Source: Phycisphaerae bacterium
Lineage (GTDB): Bacteria > Planctomycetota > Phycisphaerae > JAAYCJ01
Length of the DNA stretch: 42,200 nt
Assembly (NCBI GenBank): GCA_012729815.1
Contig: JAAYCJ010000321.1
Coordinates: 1 to 42,200 of the forward strand
Direction of reading: 5' to 3'
The notes beneath the pieces are model-generated. The model was not told the DNA's origin. It worked only from the letters and a program-made list of their open reading frames with translations, and ran no database searches. Made by a program: the position numbers and the translations under genes. Below are positions 6,782 to 13,902 of the stretch, one piece after another. Each line of letters starts with the position of its first letter. The first letter of the stretch is position 1.

Positions 6782-8215
6782 TCAATCCGTCAGGCGATCG
6801 AGCACGATAAAGCCGATGACCTCTTCGTCGTTCGTCAGGCATCCGCTGTTGGGCGTCTGACGCAGGGCGCGGAACGCCACCGTGTTGCTCGAACACGACA
6901 CGTCCGTCGCCATCAGCGTGCCGGTCTGGCTCTCGTTGAAGGGATCGTCGAACGTCTCGAAATCCCCGCCCGTGCTCATCTGCAGATGCTCGACCGCGGC
7001 GTCCACCGGGCCGATCCCCGCAATGAACCACCGCGACCCGTCCGGCGTGATGCACATCGTCCGGCCGTACCCGGCGATCCCGCCCGATACGCACGCCGAC
7101 TGGCTGCCGAGGTTGTCAAGCTGTCCCGCCGTCGTCGAACCCGGCGCATCGGCCACTTCCCCGATCGCGCTGCGGAACAACTGCCCGTCGTCGGTCATGT
7201 CCGCCTCCTCGGCGAACATGAAATACCCGAAGCTGCCGCCCTTGATCGCCACCGGCAGGCTCGGGCTCGCCGGATTGTTCGTGAAGACCGTGATCGTCCC
7301 GTCCGTCACGTCCAGCAGGGCGCGATCGTCGGATGCCCCTTGCCCGTAGATGATGTAATCGCCGTCAATCGCCATCTGGACATTGTCCTGAAAACCGTCC
7401 TCGAACACGTCAATCGCCAGCGGAATCGCGTTCGGGTCGTCCACGTCGAACACGTAGATCATCTCGCCCGGACTCTCGCCATGCGCCGCCACCCGACCGG
7501 TCGTCGCGTCCACCGCCACCTGGTCGAAGGAGCCCTCAAACCCGTCGGGATTCGGGAAACTGATCACCTGCGGCGACGAACCGCTCACGTCGATCACCTT
7601 GATCACGTTGCCGTCTTCCACCTCGTCGGCGTCATTGATCGTCGCGATCAGCGACCCGTCCGCCGCCATGTGGCCCGGAGCCTGAACTTCAACGGGCATC
7701 ACGAACGGGTCCAGCTCAATCTGGCTGCCCGGAACGTCCGTCAATATCCCCGTCTCGGTGTCGAAGATCGCCACCTGGTTCGAGCCCCGCACCAGGGCCA
7801 CCTTCTTGCCCGCCACCCGGAAATTCCTGGTCCCGAACAGCGTGCCGCCGGTGATCTCCGTCGCCGTCGTCGCGTTCGGGTCCGTGGTCGAGGCCTTCAG
7901 CCAGTAAACCGTATCGTTATCCCCGAACACCACGATATCATCTCCCGCCTCGATCCGACCCGGATTCAACGAAAGGCTGATCAGCGTCTTGACCAGCGCC
8001 GGCAGCGCCTCGTTCGGATCGCTCGTATTCGGATCGGCGGTGTTGGGGTCCGTCACATTCGGATCGATCGTATTCGGATCGACCGTGTTGGGATCCGTGG
8101 TGTTTGGATCGGTCGTATTCGGATCGGTCGTCGGGCCGCCGCATCCCTCAATCCCAACCAGGGCCACCAACACAACCGCCACCCACACCGAAAACGCAAA
8201 CCGTCTTCGCAACAT
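6782..8215 (-). CDS. Putative lipoprotein with DPN repeat and beta-propeller-like region
   Basis: 477 residues. The N-terminus (MLRRRFAFSVWVAVVLVALVGIEGC) is a lipoprotein-type signal with a lipobox-like end and Cys at 25. Residues 30-69 are eight tandem xDPNx pentapeptides (TDPNT, VDPNT, IDPNV, ADPNT, SDPNE), probably an extended linker from membrane to domain. The rest alternates short beta-strand-like stretches and Asp/Gly turns (IVVFGDNDTVYWLKAS, RNFRVAGKKVALVRG, GNVIKVIDVSG, GEMIYVFDVDDPNAIP), which fits a propeller-like surface domain but is not a clear match to a named family. I do not recognise its function. SD GGAGG lies 7 nt before the ATG. A promoter is visible at 8294-8322; the gene appears monocistronic. 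Confidence 0.82.
   Translation of the reverse strand: MLRRRFAFSVWVAVVLVALVGIEGCGGPTTDPNTTDPNTTDPNTVDPNTIDPNVTDPNTADPNTSDPNEALPALVKTLISLSLNPGRIEAGDDIVVFGDNDTVYWLKASTTDPNATTATEITGGTLFGTRNFRVAGKKVALVRGSNQVAIFDTETGILTDVPGSQIELDPFVMPVEVQAPGHMAADGSLIATINDADEVEDGNVIKVIDVSGSSPQVISFPNPDGFEGSFDQVAVDATTGRVAAHGESPGEMIYVFDVDDPNAIPLAIDVFEDGFQDNVQMAIDGDYIIYGQGASDDRALLDVTDGTITVFTNNPASPSLPVAIKGGSFGYFMFAEEADMTDDGQLFRSAIGEVADAPGSTTAGQLDNLGSQSACVSGGIAGYGRTMCITPDGSRWFIAGIGPVDAAVEHLQMSTGGDFETFDDPFNESQTGTLMATDVSCSSNTVAFRALRQTPNSGCLTNDEEVIGFIVLDRLTD
8009..8128 (-). repeat. 15-bp tandem repeats coding for (x)DPN(x) pentapeptides
   Basis: Eight in-frame 15-bp units inside the lipoprotein gene, varying mainly at the first and last codon of each unit, encode residues 30-69. 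Units such as GATCCGAAT-type cores recur with synonymous changes, so copy number could vary by slippage. Confidence 0.85.
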
Positions 8216-8293
8216 CGCACTGCCTCCGAAAGATATATCCCATTACTCGCACCCTCTCAGCAGGATGAGAAACTCAGTTGCACCAGCGCAATC

Positions 8294-8322
8294 ATCCTAC
8301 CGCCACGATCAGGGCAAGGCAA
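8294..8322 (-). promoter_or_regulatory. Putative promoter of the DPN-repeat lipoprotein
   Basis: Minus strand TTGCCT (8322-8317), 17-bp spacer, TAGGAT (8299-8294). Leader of about 70 nt to the ATG at 8215. Confidence 0.55.
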
Positions 8323-8357
8323 TCGGAATTTCAGTCTGACTAAGAAAAAAGGAGCCG

Positions 8358-9134
8358 CTACGCCGCCGGTATCTGGCCCACTCCGTCGATCACGTGCCGC
8401 GGCTGATACGGAAATCGCGGCAAGTCCTCCCGGCCGGTGATGCCCGAAAGCACCAACACCGTCTCAATCTCCGATTCGATTCCGGCCACGATGTCGGTGT
8501 CCATCCGGTCGCCCACGATCACCGTCTCCTCGCGCCGGCACCCGAGACGCTTGAGCGAATCCCGCATGATCAGCGGGTTCGGCTTGCCGATGAAGTATGC
8601 CTGCCGGCCGGTGGCCAGTTCGACCGGGGCGATCAGCGCCCGGCACGCCGGCAGGATGCCCCGCTCGCCCGGACCGGTAACGTCCGGGTTGGTCCCGATC
8701 AGCTTCGCCCCCGCCAGCACCAGGCGGATCGCGGTCTCGATCTGCTCATAGCTGTAGCCTCTCGTCTCGCCGACCACCACGTAGTCCGGCCGAACGTCGT
8801 CCATCGAAAACCCCACGTCGTAGAGCGCCTGAATCAGACCCGCCCCTCCGATCACGTAGGCCCGTCCGCCCGGACACTGCGAAGCCAGAAAGCTCGCCGT
8901 CGCCAGGGCGGAGGTCATGAAATGCTCCTCACCCACCTCGACCCCCATCCGCAGCAGCTTCTCCTCCAGCTCCCGCGGCGACCGCTCGGAACTGTTGGTC
9001 AGGAACAGGTACTGCTTGCCCGCGCGCTTCAGCCACTCCACGAACGCGCCGGCCCCCTCCAGCAGCCGCCCGCCGTGATAGATCACCCCGTCCATGTCGA
9101 TGATAAAGCCCCTTTTCTGCCGAAGTACGTCCAT
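8358..9134 (-). CDS. HAD-IIA family sugar phosphatase, NagD-like
   Basis: A 258-residue haloacid dehalogenase-superfamily phosphatase of the NagD/phosphoglycolate (IIA) type. All motifs are visible: I, FIIDMDGVIYHG with D13 nucleophile and D15; II, LFLTNSSERSP; III, the Lys in YFIGKPNPLIM; IV, VIVGDRMDTDIVAGIE. The cap between motifs II and III has the C2 layout. Length and order are normal for NagD, which dephosphorylates nucleotide or sugar monophosphates in the cytosol; the physiological substrate cannot be read from the sequence. A TATAAT box lies at 9185-9180 on the minus strand, about 45 nt upstream, with no good -35. It is followed by the lipoprotein promoter, so it is probably a single-gene unit. 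Confidence 0.9.
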   Translation of the reverse strand: MDVLRQKRGFIIDMDGVIYHGGRLLEGAGAFVEWLKRAGKQYLFLTNSSERSPRELEEKLLRMGVEVGEEHFMTSALATASFLASQCPGGRAYVIGGAGLIQALYDVGFSMDDVRPDYVVVGETRGYSYEQIETAIRLVLAGAKLIGTNPDVTGPGERGILPACRALIAPVELATGRQAYFIGKPNPLIMRDSLKRLGCRREETVIVGDRMDTDIVAGIESEIETVLVLSGITGREDLPRFPYQPRHVIDGVGQIPAA

Positions 9135-9282
9135 CGCCGCTCATCCTTTACGCATCGCCGGTCGTTGCCAAAAGCTTGGATTATACCCGCCGGCCGGCCG
9201 TCGTCACAGCCCCCGCCGCGGGCAATTCGTCCAAAAAGCGATATTCCCGCCATCTGCCTGTAGCGGTATGGACGCGGCTCGG

Positions 9283-9300
9283 TATAATCGGGCGCGCCCG
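9283..9300 (+). promoter_or_regulatory. TATAAT box abutting a 12-bp perfect palindrome
   Basis: TATAAT at 9283-9288 is directly followed by CGGGCGCGCCCG (9289-9300), a perfect palindrome at the expected transcription start. No good -35 is present. It could serve the MFS-HEAT gene starting at 9380. Confidence 0.35.
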
Positions 9301-9379
9301 GTCGGCGACCGGAACGGTCAGACCGAGGGCTTGTGGAGTTCGAGCAAAGCCGACGACCCAGCGAGCAAGGCATCCTACC

Positions 9380-11617
9380 GTGAGTTCCGAACTGACCAAC
9401 GTCGAACGCATGCGACGCCTGCCCTGGCTCTACGCCAGCACGCTCGCCAACACCGTCTTTTGCCTCCTGACCTTCTTCGGCTCGGTCTTCGTCATGTTCC
9501 TGGACGCCCTGAAACTCGATAAGGCGCAGATTGGATTCCTGCTCTCGCTGCTGCCCTTCGCCGGATTGATCGCCGTCCCCATCGCCCCCACCCTCTCGCG
9601 TTTCGGCTGCAAACGCATCTTCATTACGTTCTACGGCGCCCGCAAGGCCATCACCGCCCTGCTCCTGCTGACCCCGTGGGTCCTGGCCCGGTACGGCGAG
9701 GCCGCCGCGTTCTGGTTCGTGGCTGCGGTAGTGCTGGCCTTCGCGCTGGCCCGGGCGGTCGCGGAAACCGCCTGGACCAGCTGGTTCCAGGAAGTGATCC
9801 CCAACCACGTCCGCGGCAAGGTCGGCGCCGTCAACACCATCGGGGCGACCGTCGCCGGCATTGTCACGCTCAGCGTCGCCGGCTACGTGGTCGGCCGTTT
9901 CACCGACCTGGGCCTGAGCCGGTTCATCATCCTGATCGCCGTCGGCGTGGTCGCCGGCGGCGTCTCGATACTTTTCTACTCGGGTATCCCGGGCGGAGCC
10001 GCAAACCCTTCCCTTTCCACCGGGCGCACCGAGTTCGCGATGATGACCGACGCCCTGCGCGATGCGAACTTCCGGCTCTACCTGCTCGGCCTGGCCGCGG
10101 TGACCTTCGGCCTCGTGCCCCTGCTCTCGTTCGTGCCGCTCTACATGAAGGAACAGATCGGCCTGAATCCCGGCCGCGTGGTCTACCTCGACGTCGGTTA
10201 CTACCTGGGCCTGCTGGCCTCCTGCTACCTGTGGGGCTGGGCCTCCGACCGCTACGGCAGCAAGCCGGTCATGCTCTCGGGGCTTTGCATGTTGCTGGCC
10301 CTGCCCGTCCTCTGGTTTCTCATGCCCGCCCACAGCGTCTGGAGCCTCGGGGTCGCAATGGCCATTGCCCTTCTGTTGGGCATGGCAAGCCAGGCCTGGG
10401 GCACCGGCTTTTCTCGCTACCTCTACGTGACCGCCGTCCCTCCCGAAAGCCGCACCGCCTACATGCCGATCTTCTACGCCTGGGCCGGACTGACCGCCGG
10501 ACTCGCTCCGCTTCTGGCCGGGTGGTTCCTCGACCGCTGGGCCGATCTGAACTTCACCGTCGCGTTTCTGCGCGTCACTCCGTTCACGCCCCTGTTCGCC
10601 GTCTGCGTTGCACTGCTGGCGGCCGGCATCATGATCATGAGCCGCGTCCGCACCCACGGCGAGGTGTCAACCCCCAAATTCCTCGGCATGTTCTTCCAGG
10701 GCAACCCGCTGATGGCGATGGAGTCCCTGGTCCGCTACCGCTGGGCGGGCGATGAGCGCCAGCGGATCCACGTGACCCAGCGCCTCGGCCAGGCCCGCAA
10801 TCCCCTCAGCGTCAATGAGCTGGTCGAGGCCCTGCACGATCCGAGTTTCAACGTCCGCTACGAAGCCATCACCGCGATCTCCAAGATGCCGCCCGAACCC
10901 GTCCTGGTCGACGAACTGCTCATGGTCCTCGGCGGCGACGAGCCCGACCTGGCCATCGCCGCCGCCTGGGCCCTCGGGCGCCTCGGCGACTCCAGCGCCG
11001 TCCTGCCGCTCCGCGAAACGCTCCTGTCCGACTATCCGCTGCTGCGAGCCCACAGTGCCCGCGCCCTAGCCGCCCTGAATGACCGATCGAGCATCCCGTT
11101 CCTGCTCGATCAATTCCGCGAGGAATGCAACGACGGGGTCTGCCTGGCCTACGCCTCCGCTCTGGGCGTCCTCCGCGCCGCTGAGGCCATCGACGATCTG
11201 CTGGCCGCCCTGGAACGCATGGGCCGAGAGGCCCCGCGCCAGGAACTGGCCCTGGCCCTGGCCCGAATTGCCGGGTCCGAGCGGAACTACATCGGCCTGT
11301 GGCGGGGCTTCCGCACGGACCCTGGCACCGCAGCCGCCCAGGCCCTCCTGAACCTCCGCAAGTCGCCCGCCGCCGACCCGGAGCTTCGCCGCCTCATGGA
11401 GCAGTGCGTCCACTGCTTCGCCCGCAACGATCTGGCCCTCGGCGCCCAAGGACTCTGCCAAATCCTGGACGGCGTCTGCCAGAAGGCCCGCCGCGAGAGC
11501 CTCCAAAAGATCCTTGGCCAGTGCGCCGCTTGTCTGCGCCGGTCGGACCAGGTCCGTCCGGAGTACCTCCAATTGGCCCTGCACGCGATCGCCCTCGGCC
11601 TCAACAGCCGCTGCTGA
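9380..11617 (+). CDS. MFS transporter fused to C-terminal HEAT-repeat domain
   Basis: About 745 residues from a GTG at 9380 (AAGG 9 nt upstream); the frame is open further 5' but that part is Arg/Pro-rich and non-membrane. Residues 10-440 form an MFS-like bundle with about 12 hydrophobic helices, for example LYASTLANTVFCLLTFFGSVFVMFL, the loop-2 type stretch LSRFGCKRIFI, and YYLGLLASCYLWGWASDRYGSKPVM with the repeated loop-8 motif. From about residue 450 the protein becomes soluble and helical with HEAT/PBS-lyase-like repeats: NVRYEAITAISKM, DLAIAAAWALGRLGDSSAVLPLRETL, LLRAHSARALAALNDRSSIPFLLDQF, VCLAYASALGVLRAAEAIDDLLAAL. A cytosolic HEAT scaffold on a transporter suggests protein binding or regulation. 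Substrate unknown. A Cys-containing tail (CVHCFARN, GQCAACLRR) is notable. Confidence 0.85.
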   Translation: MSSELTNVERMRRLPWLYASTLANTVFCLLTFFGSVFVMFLDALKLDKAQIGFLLSLLPFAGLIAVPIAPTLSRFGCKRIFITFYGARKAITALLLLTPWVLARYGEAAAFWFVAAVVLAFALARAVAETAWTSWFQEVIPNHVRGKVGAVNTIGATVAGIVTLSVAGYVVGRFTDLGLSRFIILIAVGVVAGGVSILFYSGIPGGAANPSLSTGRTEFAMMTDALRDANFRLYLLGLAAVTFGLVPLLSFVPLYMKEQIGLNPGRVVYLDVGYYLGLLASCYLWGWASDRYGSKPVMLSGLCMLLALPVLWFLMPAHSVWSLGVAMAIALLLGMASQAWGTGFSRYLYVTAVPPESRTAYMPIFYAWAGLTAGLAPLLAGWFLDRWADLNFTVAFLRVTPFTPLFAVCVALLAAGIMIMSRVRTHGEVSTPKFLGMFFQGNPLMAMESLVRYRWAGDERQRIHVTQRLGQARNPLSVNELVEALHDPSFNVRYEAITAISKMPPEPVLVDELLMVLGGDEPDLAIAAAWALGRLGDSSAVLPLRETLLSDYPLLRAHSARALAALNDRSSIPFLLDQFREECNDGVCLAYASALGVLRAAEAIDDLLAALERMGREAPRQELALALARIAGSERNYIGLWRGFRTDPGTAAAQALLNLRKSPAADPELRRLMEQCVHCFARNDLALGAQGLCQILDGVCQKARRESLQKILGQCAACLRRSDQVRPEYLQLALHAIALGLNSRC

Positions 11618-11659
11618 TGAACCGATGCGGCACGCGACCCGCCTGCCGCGCGAATCCCG

Positions 11660-11688
11660 TTGCCAGGACAGGCTGCGATCGCTATGAT
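11660..11688 (+). promoter_or_regulatory. Putative promoter of the second MFS gene
   Basis: TTGCCA (11660-11665), 17-bp spacer, TATGAT (11683-11688). Predicted leader of about 120 nt containing a stable hairpin at 11752-11772. Confidence 0.55.
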
Positions 11689-11751
11689 GTCATTTGGGCC
11701 GCAAACGGCTCAGCCGCGAAGGTGTCGCTCGACGGCCGAAGGAATGGGGGG

Positions 11752-11772
11752 CGGTCGCGCCCACCGCGACCG
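11752..11772 (+). promoter_or_regulatory. Perfect 8-bp hairpin in the leader of the MFS gene
   Basis: CGGTCGCG and CGCGACCG pair around the loop CCCAC, ending 43 nt before the ATG at 11816. No T-run follows, so it is not an intrinsic terminator by itself. Confidence 0.45.
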
Positions 11773-11815
11773 GAGAATTCCCGTGTGTCCGCCTCAGCGG
11801 ATCAGGGACCGAGAC

Positions 11816-13153
11816 ATGACCGACAACCGGAAATCGCTTTCGATACAACTTGTTCTGTTCTTCGGCGCCATCATCTGCATGTCCGCTGCGATGGGCGTCC
11901 ACGAGTCCATCTTCAACAACTACCTCGCCGACACCTTCAACCTTTCCGCGCCCGCCCGCGGATGGCTCGAGATGCCGCGCGAACTGCCCGGGTTTCTCGT
12001 CGTGGTGATGGCTGGCGTCCTCTGGGCCCTGCCCGTCACCCGTTTGGGACTGGTCGGAGCCGCCATCTTTCTGGTCGGAACGGTCGGCTTGGCCGTTCTC
12101 GGCTCGTCCTACGGGGCCATGGTCGTCATGATGGTGCTGGCCAGCGCCGGGCAGCACCTGATCCACCCCGTCTCCGCCTCCATCGCCCTGGCCACCAGCG
12201 ACGCGACCAACCGCGGATGGCGGATGGGCCAGATGCGGGCCACCGAGACGATCGGCCTGATCCTCGGCGCGGGAATCGTCTGGTTCCTCTTCGATAAGGT
12301 CCATCCGCAGTATCGTCTGGGATTCCTGATCGCCGGCGTGGTCGGTCTTCTGGCCGGTATCTTCTACGGCTTCATGCACATTCCCCAACTCCACAAACCA
12401 CGCCCCAAGCTGGTGCTCCGACGGAGGTTCACCCTCTACTATGTTCTGGAATTCGTTTTCGGGGCCCGCAAGCAGATATTCCTGACGTTCGGGCCTTGGG
12501 TGCTGATCCAGGTCTACGGCCTCTCCGCCTCGTCCATCGCCGGGCTGCTGATGACCGCGGCGATCATCGGCATCGTCTTCAAACCCCTTGCCGGGCTGGC
12601 CATCGACCGCCTCGGCGAACGGGCCGTCATGGTCGTCGACGGCCTCGCGCTCGCCGTCGTCTGTCTCGGCTACGGCTATGCCCTGCACCTGGTCCTCCTG
12701 ACCCGATCCGTCGCTCCCGGCTACTTCCTCGCCGACGGACTCTTCTCGTCAGCCGCGTTCGGCTCCACCGTCGGCACGACGGCCCGCACCCTCGCCTGCG
12801 GATGCTTCATCGCCGATAACCTCCTCTTCGCCCTCGGCTCAGCCCGCGCCACCTACCTCTCGCGAATGAGCCACTGCCACCAGGAAATCTCCTCCACCCT
12901 GGCCATGGGAGTCTCGATCAACCACATCGCCTCGATGACCATTCCGGTCGTCGCCGGCGCCCTCTGGGCCGCCCTCGGATACGAACACCTCTTCGCCGCC
13001 GCCGCCGTTCTGGCCCTCTCCATCTCAGCCCTCTCCACCCTCGTCCCCGCCCGCGGAGTCCCGCTCATCGCCCACCAACCGCCCGCCCCCGAACCGCCTC
13101 TGGAACCCGAACTGCAACCGGTCGCCGCCGAATCCAGCTCTCTCGCCAAGTAA
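11816..13153 (+). CDS. MFS transporter
   Basis: 445 residues, about 12 hydrophobic helices. The ATG at 11816 follows AGGGA and starts MTDNRKSLSIQLVLFFGAIICMSAAMGVHESIFNNYLAD, where TM1 begins at the right place; the upstream part of the open frame is non-coding leader. The central loop after TM6 (IPQLHKPRPKLVLRRRFTLYY) and PLAGLAIDRLGERAVMVVDGLAL (loop 8-9 motif-A-like) fit the major facilitator fold. A 30-residue Pro/Glu-rich tail (QPPAPEPPLEPELQP) follows the last helix. Substrate is not predictable. It lies 198 nt after the MFS-HEAT gene and has its own promoter, but pairing of two MFS proteins suggests related or sequential substrates. Confidence 0.85.
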   Translation: MTDNRKSLSIQLVLFFGAIICMSAAMGVHESIFNNYLADTFNLSAPARGWLEMPRELPGFLVVVMAGVLWALPVTRLGLVGAAIFLVGTVGLAVLGSSYGAMVVMMVLASAGQHLIHPVSASIALATSDATNRGWRMGQMRATETIGLILGAGIVWFLFDKVHPQYRLGFLIAGVVGLLAGIFYGFMHIPQLHKPRPKLVLRRRFTLYYVLEFVFGARKQIFLTFGPWVLIQVYGLSASSIAGLLMTAAIIGIVFKPLAGLAIDRLGERAVMVVDGLALAVVCLGYGYALHLVLLTRSVAPGYFLADGLFSSAAFGSTVGTTARTLACGCFIADNLLFALGSARATYLSRMSHCHQEISSTLAMGVSINHIASMTIPVVAGALWAALGYEHLFAAAAVLALSISALSTLVPARGVPLIAHQPPAPEPPLEPELQPVAAESSSLAK

Positions 13154-13160
13154 CCGTTCG

Positions 13161-13209
13161 AATTCTTCTGCCGCCGAGAACGGCATTCTGGCTTCTGAAT
13201 TCTCTCTTC
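13161..13209. other. Short region between convergent genes with hairpin and degenerate repeats
   Basis: Between the MFS stop and the COQ7-like stop are TGCCG/CGGCA (13169-13173 and 13181-13185, 7-nt loop) and degenerate copies of TTCTGAATTC-like words (GAATTCTTCTG, CATTCTGGCTTCTGAATTC). It could act as a weak two-way terminator, but there is no clean T-run. Confidence 0.3.
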
Positions 13210-13791
13210 TCAGTAATCCGGCTCCGCCGTCCGCAGCAGTTCCTTCCACCGCCCGATGTGCCCGTGCTCATCCGCCAGGTTCTTCTCGATCACCGCACGC
13301 GTCTCATCGTCCCACTCGACCGACTTGAGCAGTGCCCGGTAGTCCTCGATCGTCCCCTTCTCCACCCATATCCCCGCCCGCAGGCTCCGCGTCCGCCCCA
13401 TCAGCCGCGAACCAAAGCCCACCATCGCCCCCGCCCAACCGTACAACCCGCGAATCCAACTCGGACGGCCGCTGTACTCGAACAACTTGACCATGTAATC
13501 CTGCAGGTGAGTCATCTCGTTGCACATCGCCGCGATCAGCTCCCGGTTGTGCTCGCACATCCGACGGTGAATCTGGTACCGATACACCCCCACCGCCAGC
13601 GTCTCAAGATTGCACAGCCGCCGAAGCCCTCGCCGGATCGCCCGCCGCTTCCGCCGCGACATCGCGTGCCCGCGAATCTTGAACTGCTCGATCCGCACCT
13701 CCGGCCGGATCACCGATACGTCATGCCCCCCTATCTCGCCTCCCGTCGCCTGCGATCCCACCGGCGCACCGCTCGTCTTCGACTCCACCAT
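13210..13791 (-). CDS. COQ7/ferritin-like diiron protein
   Basis: 193 residues from ATG 13791 (GGGAGG 7 nt upstream; a GTG one codon earlier is less well placed). The pattern of metal ligands fits a four-helix diiron protein of the COQ7 (demethoxyubiquinone hydroxylase) type: Glu in CNLETLAVGVYRYQ (E63), ExxH in NEMTHLQDYM (E92, H95), Glu in VEKGTIEDYR (E144/E149) and ExxH in LADEHGHIGRW (E175, H178). The first 40 residues are not helical-bundle-like and are Arg-rich (MSRRKRRAIRRGLRRL). COQ7 hydroxylates a quinone precursor, but ubiquinone is not expected in Planctomycetes, so another hydroxylation or a ferroxidase role is possible. I saw no quinone genes beside it. It has its own promoter at 13830-13859. 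Confidence 0.68.
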   Translation of the reverse strand: MVESKTSGAPVGSQATGGEIGGHDVSVIRPEVRIEQFKIRGHAMSRRKRRAIRRGLRRLCNLETLAVGVYRYQIHRRMCEHNRELIAAMCNEMTHLQDYMVKLFEYSGRPSWIRGLYGWAGAMVGFGSRLMGRTRSLRAGIWVEKGTIEDYRALLKSVEWDDETRAVIEKNLADEHGHIGRWKELLRTAEPDY

Positions 13792-13829
13792 CACAAAACC
13801 CTCCCGAAATGATCCCCACGATGCCTCCT

Positions 13830-13859
13830 ATTCTACCCGATACCAGGCATCGAAAGCAA
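13830..13859 (-). promoter_or_regulatory. Putative promoter of the COQ7-like gene
   Basis: Minus strand TTGCTT (13859-13854), 18-bp spacer, TAGAAT (13835-13830), about 40 nt before the start codon. Confidence 0.5.
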
Positions 13860-13902
13860 CCGGCCACCCGACGCGGCCCAAACGCAAACCCTGACGCGGC
13901 CG

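Noticed and set aside
8009-8128. Possible CRISPR-like or intergenic tandem array.
   Set aside because: The units are 15 bp, in frame and code for DPN pentapeptides; there are no spacers.
9083-10657. Minus-strand open frame of 524 codons opposite the MFS-HEAT gene.
   Set aside because: Low-complexity Gly/Gln/Asp-rich translation without motifs; shadow of codon bias in the real gene.
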